From contig CP114483.1 in NCBI GenBank assembly GCA_027186245.1, forward strand, positions 3,048,001-3,112,000: 64,000 bases of DNA, in the 5' to 3' direction. Origin of the DNA: Coriaria nepalensis. Its lineage: Eukaryota; Streptophyta; Magnoliopsida; Cucurbitales; Coriariaceae. Both the position numbers and the translations under genes were made by a program. The notes below the pieces were generated by a model that was given only the letters and a program-made list of their open reading frames with translations, was not told the origin of the DNA and ran no database searches. Shown here piece by piece: positions 51,994-63,219 of the stretch (positions are counted from its first letter, which is position 1; each line of letters opens with the position of its first letter).

Positions 51994-52494
51994 ATGGCCT
52001 TGGTTACAACAGCAGAAGTTTGTGATGCTAACCCACAGCTCATAGTAAGCGGAGACCTTAGAGCGCTCGAGCCAATCTTCCAAATCTACGGTCGACGCCA
52101 AGTCTTCTCCGGACCGGTAGTTACACTCAAAGTATTTGAAGACAATGTCTTGGTCCGAGAATTTCTCGAGGAAAAGGGTAATGGAAGAGTTCTAGTGGTT
52201 GATGGGGGTGGAAGTAAGAGATGTGCAATTTTGGGGGGTAATCCTGTAGTGCAGGCTCAGAATAACGGGTGGGCCGGCATAGTAGTGAACGGCTGCATTA
52301 GAGACGTCGATGAAATCAACGGCTGTGATATCGGGGTTAGAGCCCTTGCTTCTCATCCGGTTAAAGCGAATAAGAGAGGGTTAGGAGATAGACATGTTCC
52401 GGTCAATGTTGCGGGGACAAGGATCATGGATGGGGAGTGGCTTTATGCTGATACTGATGGGATTCTGGTTTCTCGAACTGAACTGTCGGCTTGA
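51994..52494 (+). CDS. RraA-like protein (putative HMG aldolase family)
   Basis: Single coding exon, 166 residues, complete from MALVTTAEVCDANPQLI to SRTELSA. Family motifs: VFSGPVVTLKVFEDNVLV, VVDGGGSKRCAILGGN and NGCIRDVDEING, the last holding the Arg-Asp pair that binds substrate and metal in class II aldolase members. ASHPVKANKRGLGD follows. Bacterial RraA inhibits RNase E; plant and many bacterial homologues are instead annotated as 4-hydroxy-4-methyl-2-oxoglutarate aldolase or oxaloacetate decarboxylase, and the plant function is unproven. No targeting peptide seen, so cytosolic. The coding region is uninterrupted, with an inferred 5' UTR intron. Confidence 0.93.
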   Translation: MALVTTAEVCDANPQLIVSGDLRALEPIFQIYGRRQVFSGPVVTLKVFEDNVLVREFLEEKGNGRVLVVDGGGSKRCAILGGNPVVQAQNNGWAGIVVNGCIRDVDEINGCDIGVRALASHPVKANKRGLGDRHVPVNVAGTRIMDGEWLYADTDGILVSRTELSA

Positions 52495-53362
52495 AGGGAA
52501 AAAAAAAGAGAGATTGTGCCTTGTGATTCTTGAAGGGTACGTAGTAATTAAGTTTTTGGATGATGTTAATTACAATTAAATATTCTACTTGTTTACTCAA
52601 CTTATGTAATGATTCTCTTTACACTGTTCTAAATCAACATGGCTGTTTCTGGTAATATTCTAATTAATTGACAAAACCATGCTCTGCAATGTTTGTATAA
52701 CAAGGTAAGAAATGTAAGAAAAGGGGTACTATGGTTTTCTTTTTTTTCCACTTCCTGTTTCATAATGTAAATAATCAGATTTGGATTGGCTCAACCTCAA
52801 CGATTCGGACCGATTCAGATTTATCATTGAGATTGAATTCAAATCTCATATCGATTAATGTTTTACTTATAAGACATGACCTTGTCTCTACAATTTCAAA
52901 CAAAAGATCAGCATCAATTTAGGAGTCTTAATTGCATGGAGGACACGTGTTTTATCAATTATCATAGGTTGCTAACTAGCTCTTAGACTTGGGAAGCAAG
53001 ACGTTTATGTCAGATAGTAAGTCAGCCCATAAGAGAGCTTCCTCTCCTGCTTAGTCAACGCTTTTCATGCATCAAGTAACAATTGACATCTAGACGAAAT
53101 ATTGATATAACCCTTCTCCAAATAAGTCTTCAACGCCATACACTTGTATAGTGACGACGAGAATTTGATCTCGTATCTAATATTTTGACACGACACGGCA
53201 TATCAAGCGAAATGTATCTTATCAATCAACCAAATATGGTTAGGCATGCAGTTAAACCCTTGTATAAAGAAGACACGATCGAAACCAAAAAACATACCTT
53301 TCACATCAAAAGATCCTCCTCTAAACTCTTCTTCTTTCTTCTTCATATTTTGTTGTAAAACC
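52495..53362. other. Spacer, RraA-like / PIN
   Basis: 3' UTR of the RraA-like gene, then an AT-rich spacer and the PIN promoter. No gene seen. Confidence 0.4.
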
Positions 53363-56337
53363 ATGATCAAAGGAAGAGACATTGTTGATGTAATATGAGC
53401 AATAGTGCCCTTATACATAACCATGATCTTAGCTTATTTCTCGGTCAAGTTTTGGAAAATATTCACCCCTGATCAATGCTCAGGCATAAGCAGCTTTGTC
53501 CGAACCTTTGCCATTCCACTACTCTCATTCAAAATCATCTCCTCCAACAATCTCTACACCGTAAACCTCAAGCTCTTCTTTGCCGACACTCTCCAAAAGC
53601 TCTTACTCTTGTCCTCGCTCTTCCTCTGGCAAACCGTCTGCAGAAGGAGCAGCACAACTGGCCTCGATTGGACTATCACTTTCTTCTCACTTTCCTCCCT
53701 CCCAAACACTCTCATCATAGGGGTTCCACTCCTCAAATCGATGTATGGAGTTGAATCAGCAAACCTCATTGTCCAAACCGTTGTTTTCCAAAGTGTGATT
53801 TGGATAACTGTTATGCTCGTGCTTTTGGAATATAGAGGGGCTAAGCTTCTCGTCACGGAGAGGTTCCGCGACAATGCAGGGGACATCGCTTCTTTCAGTG
53901 TCGACTCCGATGTTGTTTCGCTTAACGGGATCGATTCATTGCAAGTTGATTCTTGTAATGATCAAGATGGGAAGTTTCATGTTGTAGTAAGAAAATCAGT
54001 AAAAAATGATAATTTTAGTAATAGGACTAGTAGTATGATCAGTACTGCTACACCTAGAGTGTCGAATTTAACTGGAGCGGAGATTTACTCGGTGAGATCT
54101 TCATTGGATCGTCGGCTATCTTCGTCTCGGTGTTCGAGTTTTAATTTGGCAGATTTCTGTTTGTGTGAAAATAATCTAGGGGCTTATTATACACCTAGAA
54201 TTTCAACTGTTGATCATGAGGAGATGGTTAAGTTTGGGAAGAAGAGATCAAAGGACGGATTGGTGGTGCCGATTAGTAAGGATTTGGTTCATATGTTTGC
54301 TTGGAATATCTCAAATGATAACAACAACATTAATAACAACATGGCATCTTCTTCTACTACTGATTTCGGAGTTAAAATTGATAGTTCCAACAAATCTCCT
54401 GCTCCTGTTGATCAAGATGAAGTAACCTCTTCAAAAGGTTGATTGATAACTTTTGGTGATCTGTAACACTACAATACAACACAACATCCTTGATTATCGT
54501 ATGCTGTCTTAATTAGTTAGCACTCTAGTTTTATGAAAACTAGTTTATTGATGGACAGTTTTTTAACATGATGAAGAAATGGAGCAAGAAGAAGATGGAA
54601 AGAACGTGAAGAAGCAGCAGCAGCAGCAGGAGGAGATGCCTCCAGCAAATGTGATGGCCAAACTCATTCTTCTAATGCTTTGCATGAAACTCATAAGAAA
54701 CCTTAACACCTACTCAAGCCTCTTAGGCCTTGCCTGGTCTCTCATATCATTCAAGTATACATACAAATATACTCAAATCTTTTTATTTATTTATTTTTTG
54801 AGAATCTTTTTTGCATAAATCTTATAATTGTGGTATTATTCTATAATAATCCGATAAATAAAATCATCATATTTTAAAATAGTGTAGTATCATAAGTATG
54901 ATCGTTATGAAAAAATTACTAGATGATTATATGTGTTAATGATTGATATTTAATTTTAATCGATCTCAACCGTAAATCTAGATCAATCTAGATCAACTTA
55001 TAAATCTGAATCCATCAGATTCATATATCTAAATCGAATCCAAATCTTTGATTATTAGGTGGCACATCAAAATTCCTTCAATGGTAGACAGATCAATATC
55101 GATGGTAGCAAATACGGGTCTGGCTCTCTCTATGTTCAGTCTGGGTTTTTTCATGGCCTTACAGCCAAAATTGATAGCATGCAAGAAATCAGAGGCAGTA
55201 ATGGCACTCGTTGCTCGGTTCGTGGTGGGCCCATTAGTCATGGCTGCAACCTCTACTGCCCTTGGTCTACGTGGCTTTGCTTTGCATACCGCTATCATTC
55301 AGGTTAATCAATTAGTGAACTTAGTTACAGCACATAATCCTCATTAATCAAAGCACATAATTCTCATTAGTCTCAACTTAGTATTAATAACCAGGCTGCC
55401 CTTCCACAAGCCGTAGTGAGCTTCGTATTTGCCAAGGAGTATGATCTTCATGCAAACATAGTTAGCACTTCGTGAGTCACGTGATTATCTCTTATTGCTT
55501 TATGTTAAATAATAAATATTGTTGTAATTAAATGAGATCAAGACTTGAAACACGTAACAGATGCGTTTTCCAAAAAATGATATTTTCACCCTCCCAGATT
55601 GCTTTAGGTTACTGTGAAAATAGTTTTCGGGATATGACAAGCTTTTACAAAAGATCACAAGCAACAGTGAAATTTTGTTATGGAATATATTCGGTTTCTG
55701 ACAGTACAAAAACTGAGAAGAAGATTGGTTTTTATTTAGTTCTCTTCAGGTTTCTATTATTTATAGGCAAATTTTGGCACATGTTCGTAAAACAGTATAC
55801 TGTTTTACAAACAGTCACACTTCTTTGTTTAAAACAGTTTAACTGCTTTAACAGTCAGATATTTGAATTCCTGAAAATGTTTAAGTAACCGTTTTAACTG
55901 TCAAACGTTTAAGTAGTCGATCAACCACCGCACGTGGCGGTTGGCCGCCACGGGCCGCCACGTCGCAAAAGTGCCAAGTGCGTCTAATAAGCGCCAAAAG
56001 CGCCTCACGCCTCACGCTCACGCCACGCGCGGGCATGTCTCAGCCAAACCCCAATACTTATTTATTATTACAAATATTTACTATTTGCAATTACTTATAA
56101 ATGCTTGAAAATGTTTCGCCCTTTCCAATATTAGATGCATTTAATTGCATTTATTAAATATTTTTTGAGCTTTGAATCTTTAATTCATTTCATTTTAGCC
56201 AAAGAAAAAAGTCCAACAAATACTACATGTCGGTCTGATTATATATATTTTTTCCTTTTCTTTTTATCAGAATTGCCGTTGGAATGGCGATTTCATTGCC
56301 CATCGTACTGCTCTATTATGTCCTTATAGCGCTCTAA
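53363..56337 (+). CDS. PIN-type auxin efflux carrier with in-frame TGA in helix 1
   Basis: Five exons: 53363-54437, 54577-54754, 55059-55302, 55395-55471, 56271-56337; about 546 codons. Begins MIKGRDIVDVI, then TGA at 53396-53398, then AIVPLYITMILAYFSVKFWK in the same frame. All later segments are PIN-like: FTPDQCSGISSFV, SLPNTLIIGVPLLKSMYG, YRGAKLLVTERF, TPRVSNLTGAEIYS, a shortened hydrophilic loop, VHMFAWN, MPPANVMAKLILLML, FMALQPKLIACKKS, ALPQAVVSFVFAKEYDLHAN and IAVGMAISLPIVLLYYVLIA. It reads closest to PIN2. The conserved NPNTY sorting motif is NLNTY here. PINs export auxin across the plasma membrane. The next ATG (53423) would cut into helix 1. Exon 1/2 junction is the least sure. It may be a recent pseudogene, or the TGA an error. 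Confidence 0.8.
55510..56190. mobile_element. Probable transposon remnant inside PIN intron 4
   Basis: This intron is about 800 bases, while the other three are roughly 90 to 305. It contains a sharply GC-rich block (55920-56035, repeated GCCGCCACG and GCGCC/CACGC motifs) unlike the rest of the window, next to a TATTTATAGGC promoter-like site near 55760. This pattern suggests an LTR or other element remnant. No coding part or clear ends found. Confidence 0.35.
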
Positions 56338-56638
56338 CTTCATCGGAAAAAAATATATTTGGATTCGGTTTAAATCCGTACGATGGTCTTGGTCCACGTG
56401 GTTTAGACAGTATTTATATCCAACAAATATATATATATATATATAAAGTGTTAATATTAAATTAATAGCTTAATATAAAAATAAAAATAAAAATAATTAT
56501 TATATTTATTTCATTATTATTATGTAACGAATGAAAGGAGGTAATTTTATTATATGATTTATCACAAATTTATCTCATCAATATAAAGTCTATACATATA
56601 AGTTAACAGAAACTAAACAAATTAAACTGATAATAAGA
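56338..56638. other. Spacer, PIN / PPR
   Basis: AT-rich spacer with a TA repeat at 56431-56442. Nothing else seen. Confidence 0.4.
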
Positions 56639-58537
56639 ATGCTCGCTTTGCCGCGTCACCTCAAACGCCGTTTCTACTCCATCTCTTCTCCCCATATTCG
56701 TCCTCTTAGAGAAACTCAAAGCACTGCCTTTACACGTCCCGTTGATTCCAACTCATGCACGTTGTTTATCAAATCATGCAGCAGAAATCTCAAATCCTTG
56801 AAATCAGTTCACGCTTCTATGCTCAAATCGGAGCTTCAACTAAACATCTTCTTCTGCACCAACCTCATTGCTCAGTACTTCTCCCTTGGCTCCGTCTCTT
56901 ATGCCTGTACGCTCTTCTGTTCCTTGCAGTCCTTAGATGTTTTCCTGTGGAACGTTATGCTTCGTGGGTTTGTCAACAATGGGTCCTACCGCAAGTGTAT
57001 GGATTTCTATGACCAAATGCTGGAACAGGGTATCCGACCGGATAACTTCACCTTCCCTTTTATTCTCAAGGCGTGCGGGTTTGTCCGTGATTTTGAGTTT
57101 GGTGCTAAGGTTCATAACGATGTACTGGAGTTTGGGTATGAATCTGATGTTTTTGTTGGCAATTCACTTGTTTCAACGTATGGGAAATGTGAACGTTGGG
57201 ATATTGCACGAAAGGTGTTTGATGATATGCACGAGAGAAATGTGGTTTCTTGGAGCTCTGTTATTGGTGCTTATGCGCAAAATGGGAAGTACGAAGAAGG
57301 AGTGTTGTTGTTTTTACGGATGTTGAATGAAGGGTTAAGGCCGAATAGGGGTACTGTGTTGAATGTAATGGCTTGTGTTTATACAGAGAGCGAGGCTGAT
57401 TATGTATGGAGAGTGATTAGTGACAATGAGCTTAGTTTTGATAGGTCTGTACAAAATGCGGCCATGGTGATGTATGCTAGGTGTGGAAAAATTGATATTG
57501 CTCGGAAATTCTTTCATGGGATTCTAAACAGGGATTTGCTGTGTTGGGCTTCAATGATTGAAGCTTATGTGGGAGCTAACCAGCCTCTAAAAGCATTGGA
57601 GCTTTTTAGAGAGATGATATTAAGGAGAATTTTTCCAGATTATGTTGTTCTTTTGAGTGTTATTAGTGCTTGTTCAAGCTTAGCATCTTTACATCAAGCA
57701 TGTTTCATTCATGGACTTATTATAAAAAGCTCCTTGAAGAACTGTACAGAACTTGAAACTGCTATAGTTGATCTGTACGTAAAATGTGGAAATTTGTTAT
57801 ATGCTAGGAGAGTTTTTGATAATATGCATGAAAGAAATGTAATATCATGGAGTATCATGATTTCAGGGTATGGGATCCATGGCAATGGTAGGGAAGCACT
57901 TGGTCTCTTTAACCAGATGAAGAAGGGCAGAATCAAGCCTGACCATATTGCATTTGTATCAGTATTAGCAGCTTGTAGCCATGGTGGATTAATTGCAGAA
58001 GGATGGGAATGCTTCAACTCCATGATTAAAGATTTTAACCTAACGCCAAGAATAGAGCATTATGCATGCATGGTTGACCTCTTGGGTCGAGCAGGGAGAC
58101 TAGATGAAGCTTTTGATTTTATTACGAGAATGCCAGTAATGCCTAATTCTGCTGTTTGGGGGGCACTTCTGGGAGCATGTAAAATTCATTTAAACGTTGA
58201 AATGGCAGAAGTTGCTATAAAACATTTATTTGAGCTGGATGGAGAAAACCCAGGTCGATACGTTCTCTTATCGAATATTTATTCATCCACTTTCAAAAGA
58301 ACAGCAGCTGCTGGGCTTAGAGATATGATGAGACGAAGAGGGGTAAGGAAAACTGCTGGCCATTCGATTGTAGAGGTTACGAACAGGATTTATACATTTG
58401 TGGCAGGGGATAGATCTCATCCAGAAAGTGATTCGATCTACACAGAGTTGGATAAATTGGTAATTATGATTCGGCATCAAGGGTACGTAGTGCCAGATTT
58501 GAAATTTGAAATGCATGACATGGAGGAAGAGATTTAA
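56639..58537 (+). CDS. Pentatricopeptide repeat protein, PLS class, E+ type
   Basis: Intronless, 632 residues, as usual for plant PPR genes. The N-terminus MLALPRHLKRRFYSISS is basic and Ser-rich, likely mitochondrial or plastid targeting. Repeats show the PLS pattern: DVFLWNVMLRGFVNNG, GIRPDNFTFPFILKACG, DVFVGNSLVSTYGKC, RNVVSWSSVIGAYAQNGKY, RPNRGTVLNVMACV, RNVISWSIMISGYGIHGNG and IKPDHIAFVSVLAACSHGGL. The C-terminal E motif (MPNSAVWGALLGACKIH ... GRYVLLSNIYSS) and E+ motif (HPESDSIYTELDKL ... FEMHDMEEE) follow. It stops where a DYW deaminase domain would begin. Such proteins bind one organelle RNA site, often for C-to-U editing with a DYW partner in trans. Target not deducible. Confidence 0.93.
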   Translation: MLALPRHLKRRFYSISSPHIRPLRETQSTAFTRPVDSNSCTLFIKSCSRNLKSLKSVHASMLKSELQLNIFFCTNLIAQYFSLGSVSYACTLFCSLQSLDVFLWNVMLRGFVNNGSYRKCMDFYDQMLEQGIRPDNFTFPFILKACGFVRDFEFGAKVHNDVLEFGYESDVFVGNSLVSTYGKCERWDIARKVFDDMHERNVVSWSSVIGAYAQNGKYEEGVLLFLRMLNEGLRPNRGTVLNVMACVYTESEADYVWRVISDNELSFDRSVQNAAMVMYARCGKIDIARKFFHGILNRDLLCWASMIEAYVGANQPLKALELFREMILRRIFPDYVVLLSVISACSSLASLHQACFIHGLIIKSSLKNCTELETAIVDLYVKCGNLLYARRVFDNMHERNVISWSIMISGYGIHGNGREALGLFNQMKKGRIKPDHIAFVSVLAACSHGGLIAEGWECFNSMIKDFNLTPRIEHYACMVDLLGRAGRLDEAFDFITRMPVMPNSAVWGALLGACKIHLNVEMAEVAIKHLFELDGENPGRYVLLSNIYSSTFKRTAAAGLRDMMRRRGVRKTAGHSIVEVTNRIYTFVAGDRSHPESDSIYTELDKLVIMIRHQGYVVPDLKFEMHDMEEEI

Positions 58538-59929
58538 GAAAACATGCCTTTCATTCAAAGTGGAGAAGAAGCAGTAAAAGCATATAGCTCGTGGGATTGT
58601 CATATGGCCACCAAATTGTTCTAGTTTTACTACTCCTTAGAACAATATGGCTGCTAAAAGTGGGTTCAATGCACTAGAGATCAGGACGAATACCACGAGG
58701 TTAACACCATGAGCCCCTTTGATTTCCACCATGTAAGCTTTCTTACTCTAGAGATTTCATGTATATTTTATTTCTTCTGTCCGAGCACACTTTTTCTTCA
58801 TACTTATAATTTCATATCATGAATTTTTATAGGGTTAGAGATGAAGTTCCTCCTGCATTCTTTTCAGGTTCTAGAAAACAGGACAGGTACATGATGCTAA
58901 GTGTAAATCTCTTACCAATTTACATACCTTTTAGTCCCAAGTTCTGCCTCATGACTTGATTTAAGCATGAAAAAGAGAGAAGAGGCTGATGATCAGTTTG
59001 TATTCATTTGATCAATTGATTTCTTTATATTCTCAGGGAGAGTTGTTAATATCAAACTATCAACTATCAAGCAACGATCTCATGTATCAAAGCAGGTCTA
59101 GTCAGGCTCGTTGATTTATTCATATATATTCATATATATATATATATATACTATTTATTTTAAGTTGGTTTGATAATTAGAATAGGATAGGCAATAAAAA
59201 CATTAGTGTAAGAACTAAGAAAGCTGTAAATCTTAATTATTAGGTATAAAATAGATTTAACGATTATAAATAAATTTAGGAAAATATTTATAATAGAGAT
59301 CATGAATTTGATACGATCCATATAATTTGGATCTTTAATTCAATGTACCTTAAAATCCAACAATACCAATACCAATCCAATCCATAGGACCGAATCTAAA
59401 TGATAATCTAAAGTACCAATCAAATATGTCTCTTATATAACCAGATAAAATCTTATTTACTTATAAAAAGACAAAAGGAAAAAGGGTAATCTTGACCGGT
59501 CCAATTCTAAAACAAAACAATAGGCGCTTTGTCACATTCTCTTACATGTGGGAAACCTATTAAATCATACCAATAATAATAATAATTAATAATAATTAAT
59601 AATTATTTGATTATCTTTGTTAAGTAAGATCTAACCAAAATCCGTAAAATTCTCACTCTTGGATTTGATTTTTGTATATAAATATATCAAAAACAAATTT
59701 AGCAAATTGCCCTCCTTATCTTTCTCTAATCTTCTTATAATCACAATCACATAATTACTTTCCCTTTTTTCTCTTAAAAATAGAATTAATTGTTTTACTA
59801 ATTTGAAATTAGATATTAATAATCGGAAATTTTAGTAAAAGGAATTATTACGGTTAAAACAGACAACCAATATCTACATCTCATTCTTAAATTCTTTTCC
59901 TTCTTTTTCTAACACCAAAATACGAGAAA

Positions 59930-59969
<40 letters not shown>

Positions 59970-60263
59970 GCAAATCACTCCTGAAACAGAATCCGAAACG
60001 TTTCTCTGGTCTTCTTCTTCTCACTCCCCCCTCTCTCTATCTCTCTTCAGTCACAGTAATGCTGAAAATCTTCCCTTCCTGTCTCCTCACTCTCTGTCTA
60101 TCTTTCTTTCTTCAATGATACACTAGTTTCAGCACCATTTCTTTCTCGCTTGGAGCTGAAGCTTTCCCCCAAATTAACCCAATCCTTTATGAGCCATGAA
60201 AACACATTTCAAAATTTTCCCAAGCTCTGTTTTTTTTCTTCTTCTGTGAGCTGCAATAAATCA
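58538..60263. other. Spacer and WRKY 5' leader
   Basis: AT-rich spacer with TA repeats near 59130-59150 and ATA/AATA repeats at 59567-59600. A (TC)n microsatellite at about 59935-59965 followed by pyrimidine-rich sequence to 60070 marks the WRKY 5' UTR. An upstream ATG at 60060 and in-frame ATG at 60189 precede the chosen start. Confidence 0.5.
59935..59965. repeat. (TC)n microsatellite in WRKY leader
   Basis: About 15 TC dinucleotides in the presumed 5' UTR, a common plant leader feature and a likely polymorphic marker. Confidence 0.9.
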
Positions 60264-63219
60264 ATGGAAGAGGAGAAGATTGAGGATCATGAACAGGTCC
60301 TGGAAGGTGGGATATGGAGTTCGTGTTCGGTGGTGGGTAAGAGTGGAGGCGGAAGCTTTGTAGAGAGAAGGGCAGCTAAGTTTGGAAGTGGGTTCAATGC
60401 GCCTAGGATCAATACGCCCAGGTTTCGAACCACTAGCCCTTTGGTCTCACCTGCCGCTCGTTCTCCTCGTCTTACTATTCCACCTGGTATTAGCCCCACT
60501 GCCTTGCTTGATTCGCCTCTCATGCTCCCTAATACACAGGTACCTCTCTCTCTCTCTGGCTTTTTAGTTTGAGGATGTTTTTTTTTTTTTTTAATAATGA
60601 ACTGAAGAGGTCTATGTATATGATGTCGGGAAGTCGAATTAGACAAATCAGACATGATATGATATTGTGATGCATGAGTTTTTAATTTGTTATCAGTTGT
60701 CAGAAAGATCTCAAGCGATTTAGGAAACGACTTGAAGATTCTGATGTAATCAATTGTTTTGCATATCTTGCCTTTTACCTCTTATTTATTTGGATGGTTT
60801 ATTCAGGGTCTTCCATCTCCTACAACTGGAACTTTTTGTATCCCTTTAAATGATCAAAGCTCGATCCGAAATTCTCTGCTGCTTGAAGATGAATATAAGG
60901 GTAGTCCTGTAGATGGTTCATCCTTCGGATTGAAGCCTCCTGATGAGCACAGTTTCACTCCTGGATTTTCTGGTTCTCAAAATCAGGTAAAACTTATTCT
61001 TAAAACTATTACTAATGTACATTTTCCTCTAAATATTTAATTCTTCTACCATGTCTTAATAATGATGCCGCTTACATTGTATTAGAAATTACATATAATC
61101 TTCAGAATAACTTCTCGAATGGAGATGAATTTCTTTTATTCGTATATACACACTAGAATGAGTAAGCCAGGTTGTATATAGAATTTAAAGCCGTTTTTCA
61201 TGTCTTAATGTAATTTATTGATTGTTTAGTAAAAGTTACACTTCAATTTTTCGTAGGATGTTCTTGATATTGATTATCAGGATCTTATATCAAAGCAACC
61301 ACCTGTCGACTTTGAATTCTCTGTTCAATGTCAAGAAGCTACCGTGATAAACAGTGGAGGAGATTCATATACTGATATTAACAACTTCAACAACGTGATT
61401 ATAAATACTACTACTAAACCAGATGAAGTTCAAGCGCATATTCTTAATCAAGCTTCTAATCAAACATCTCTGCCCAATGAATCCATTCAAGCTGAGGATA
61501 ATGAACCACATCATCATCAACCCGATCAAAGCTTGTACCCAGCATCATTAGGACTAACAAGGAATTCAGAAGATGGATATAACTGGAGAAAATACGGACA
61601 AAAACAAGTAAAAGGAAGTGAATATCCTAGAAGCTACTATAAATGTACACATCAAAATTGCCAAGTGAAGAAGAAAGTGGAAAGATCCCCTGATGGTCAA
61701 ATAACTGAAATCATATACAAAGGTGCCCACAATCATGCAAAACCACACCCATGTCGCGGGGCCCCATTCGGATCAACGTTTCCATCTGACCAGGCTTCAG
61801 AGGTGGGTGAAGGAAGTAGGACCTATGTCAAAGCGGAAGGTGGGCCCTTCTGGATGAGTATTCAATCCGATTTGAGGGGTGATGGGTTGGAAAGGGGGAC
61901 CCCCTCGGCTTCTGTTGTAACTGATGTATCTGATCCGTTATCAACCGCTCGAGGGAAATCTGTTGGGTTGTTTGGATTGGTTCAAACTCCTGAGCTTTCT
62001 TCTACTGTTGCTAGTCATGAAGATGATGATGATGATGGGGCCACTCAGGGAAGTGTATCGTTCAGTGATGATGCTGATGATGTAGAATCTGAATCAAAAA
62101 GAAGGTATTAGACTATTAGTTCGCGTTTTTCTTGGCGGAGTCCTGATTTGCCAATTTAACTTTAATTCAATAATCATGGAGTCCATAAGACAATTTTGAG
62201 TCCTTTTTTCATCCCTGTTTATTCTTCAAGCCTTAACTGACATGAATACCCATAAATTCATTCTTCTGTGTTCATATCTGATTCCAGGCGGATGGAGACC
62301 TGTCTGATTGAAACAAATTTGGTGTCTAGATCTATCAGAGAACCAAGAGTTGTTGTCCAAATAGAGACTGAAATAGACATTCTTGATGATGGTTACCGCT
62401 GGAGAAAGTATGGGCAAAAAATCGTCAAAGGGAACCCTAATCCTAGGTAACACATGTGCATTTTGGTTACTCGTCTTTAGTGTATAAGTTGGTTTCATAG
62501 ATTATATTTGTTTTCCTGGCTCACTCACTTACAGGAGCTACTACAAATGCACGAGTCCTGGATGTTTAGTTAGAAAGCACGTAGAGCGGGCCCCACACGA
62601 TCTCAAATTTGTGATCACAACATATGAAGGAAAACACAACCATGAGGTGCCTGCTGCTAGAAACAGCAACCAAATAAATTCAAGTGGCAATGGTGATAAT
62701 GCCCCTTCTGCTGTTTCCTGTCAGTCATCCGTGACCTTACCTAGAAGCTTTACCATTCCTTTGCCCGATCAAAGCCACCTTCCTGACCCCACAACTTATT
62801 TCAAACGTAAACCTGAATTTAGCGATGAGTATTTGAGATCAGGTTTTATCGGGAGTTTTAGTAATGACATGAAAATGGGGACTCCATTCATGTTTCAAAT
62901 GAAGCTTCCTTCCTTGCAGAGTACTCAGTCTTATGGCTCATTTGGAATAAATTCGGGTTCTTTGGCACCGGGGATTTGGGATTTTCCTGTTTCTCTGCCG
63001 TCAAATCATCTTCCAATGCGAAATTATTCAGCAGCTGGATATAATTTTAACAGTGGAATATCAATGGCTCAGATGCAGCCGTCTATGCCTGTGCAGCAGA
63101 TGAGGGAGATGAATGAGGTCAGGTATCTAAAGCCCAAACAAGAACAGAATGATGATAGTGTTTATGATGCTTGTTCATCAACGGTGGGGTATCAACAAAT
63201 CATGGGAAAGTTTCCCTAG
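60264..63219 (+). CDS. Group I WRKY transcription factor (WRKY2/34/SUSIBA2-like)
   Basis: Five exons: 60264-60539, 60807-60986, 61257-62104, 62288-62446, 62535-63219; 715 residues from [11 protein letters not shown]. An in-frame ATG at 60189 would add 25 residues with no family resemblance. Two WRKY domains: [19 protein letters not shown] with C-x4-C and HNH, and [19 protein letters not shown] with CTSPGC and HNH. The intron in the second domain after NPNPR is the conserved R-type position. The N-terminus has a Ser/Thr-Pro cluster ([45 protein letters not shown]), a MAP-kinase target pattern in group I WRKYs. ESKRRRME before the C-terminal domain is a likely nuclear signal. It binds W-box DNA; the C-terminal domain gives most of the affinity. 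The exact orthologue is uncertain. Confidence 0.93.
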
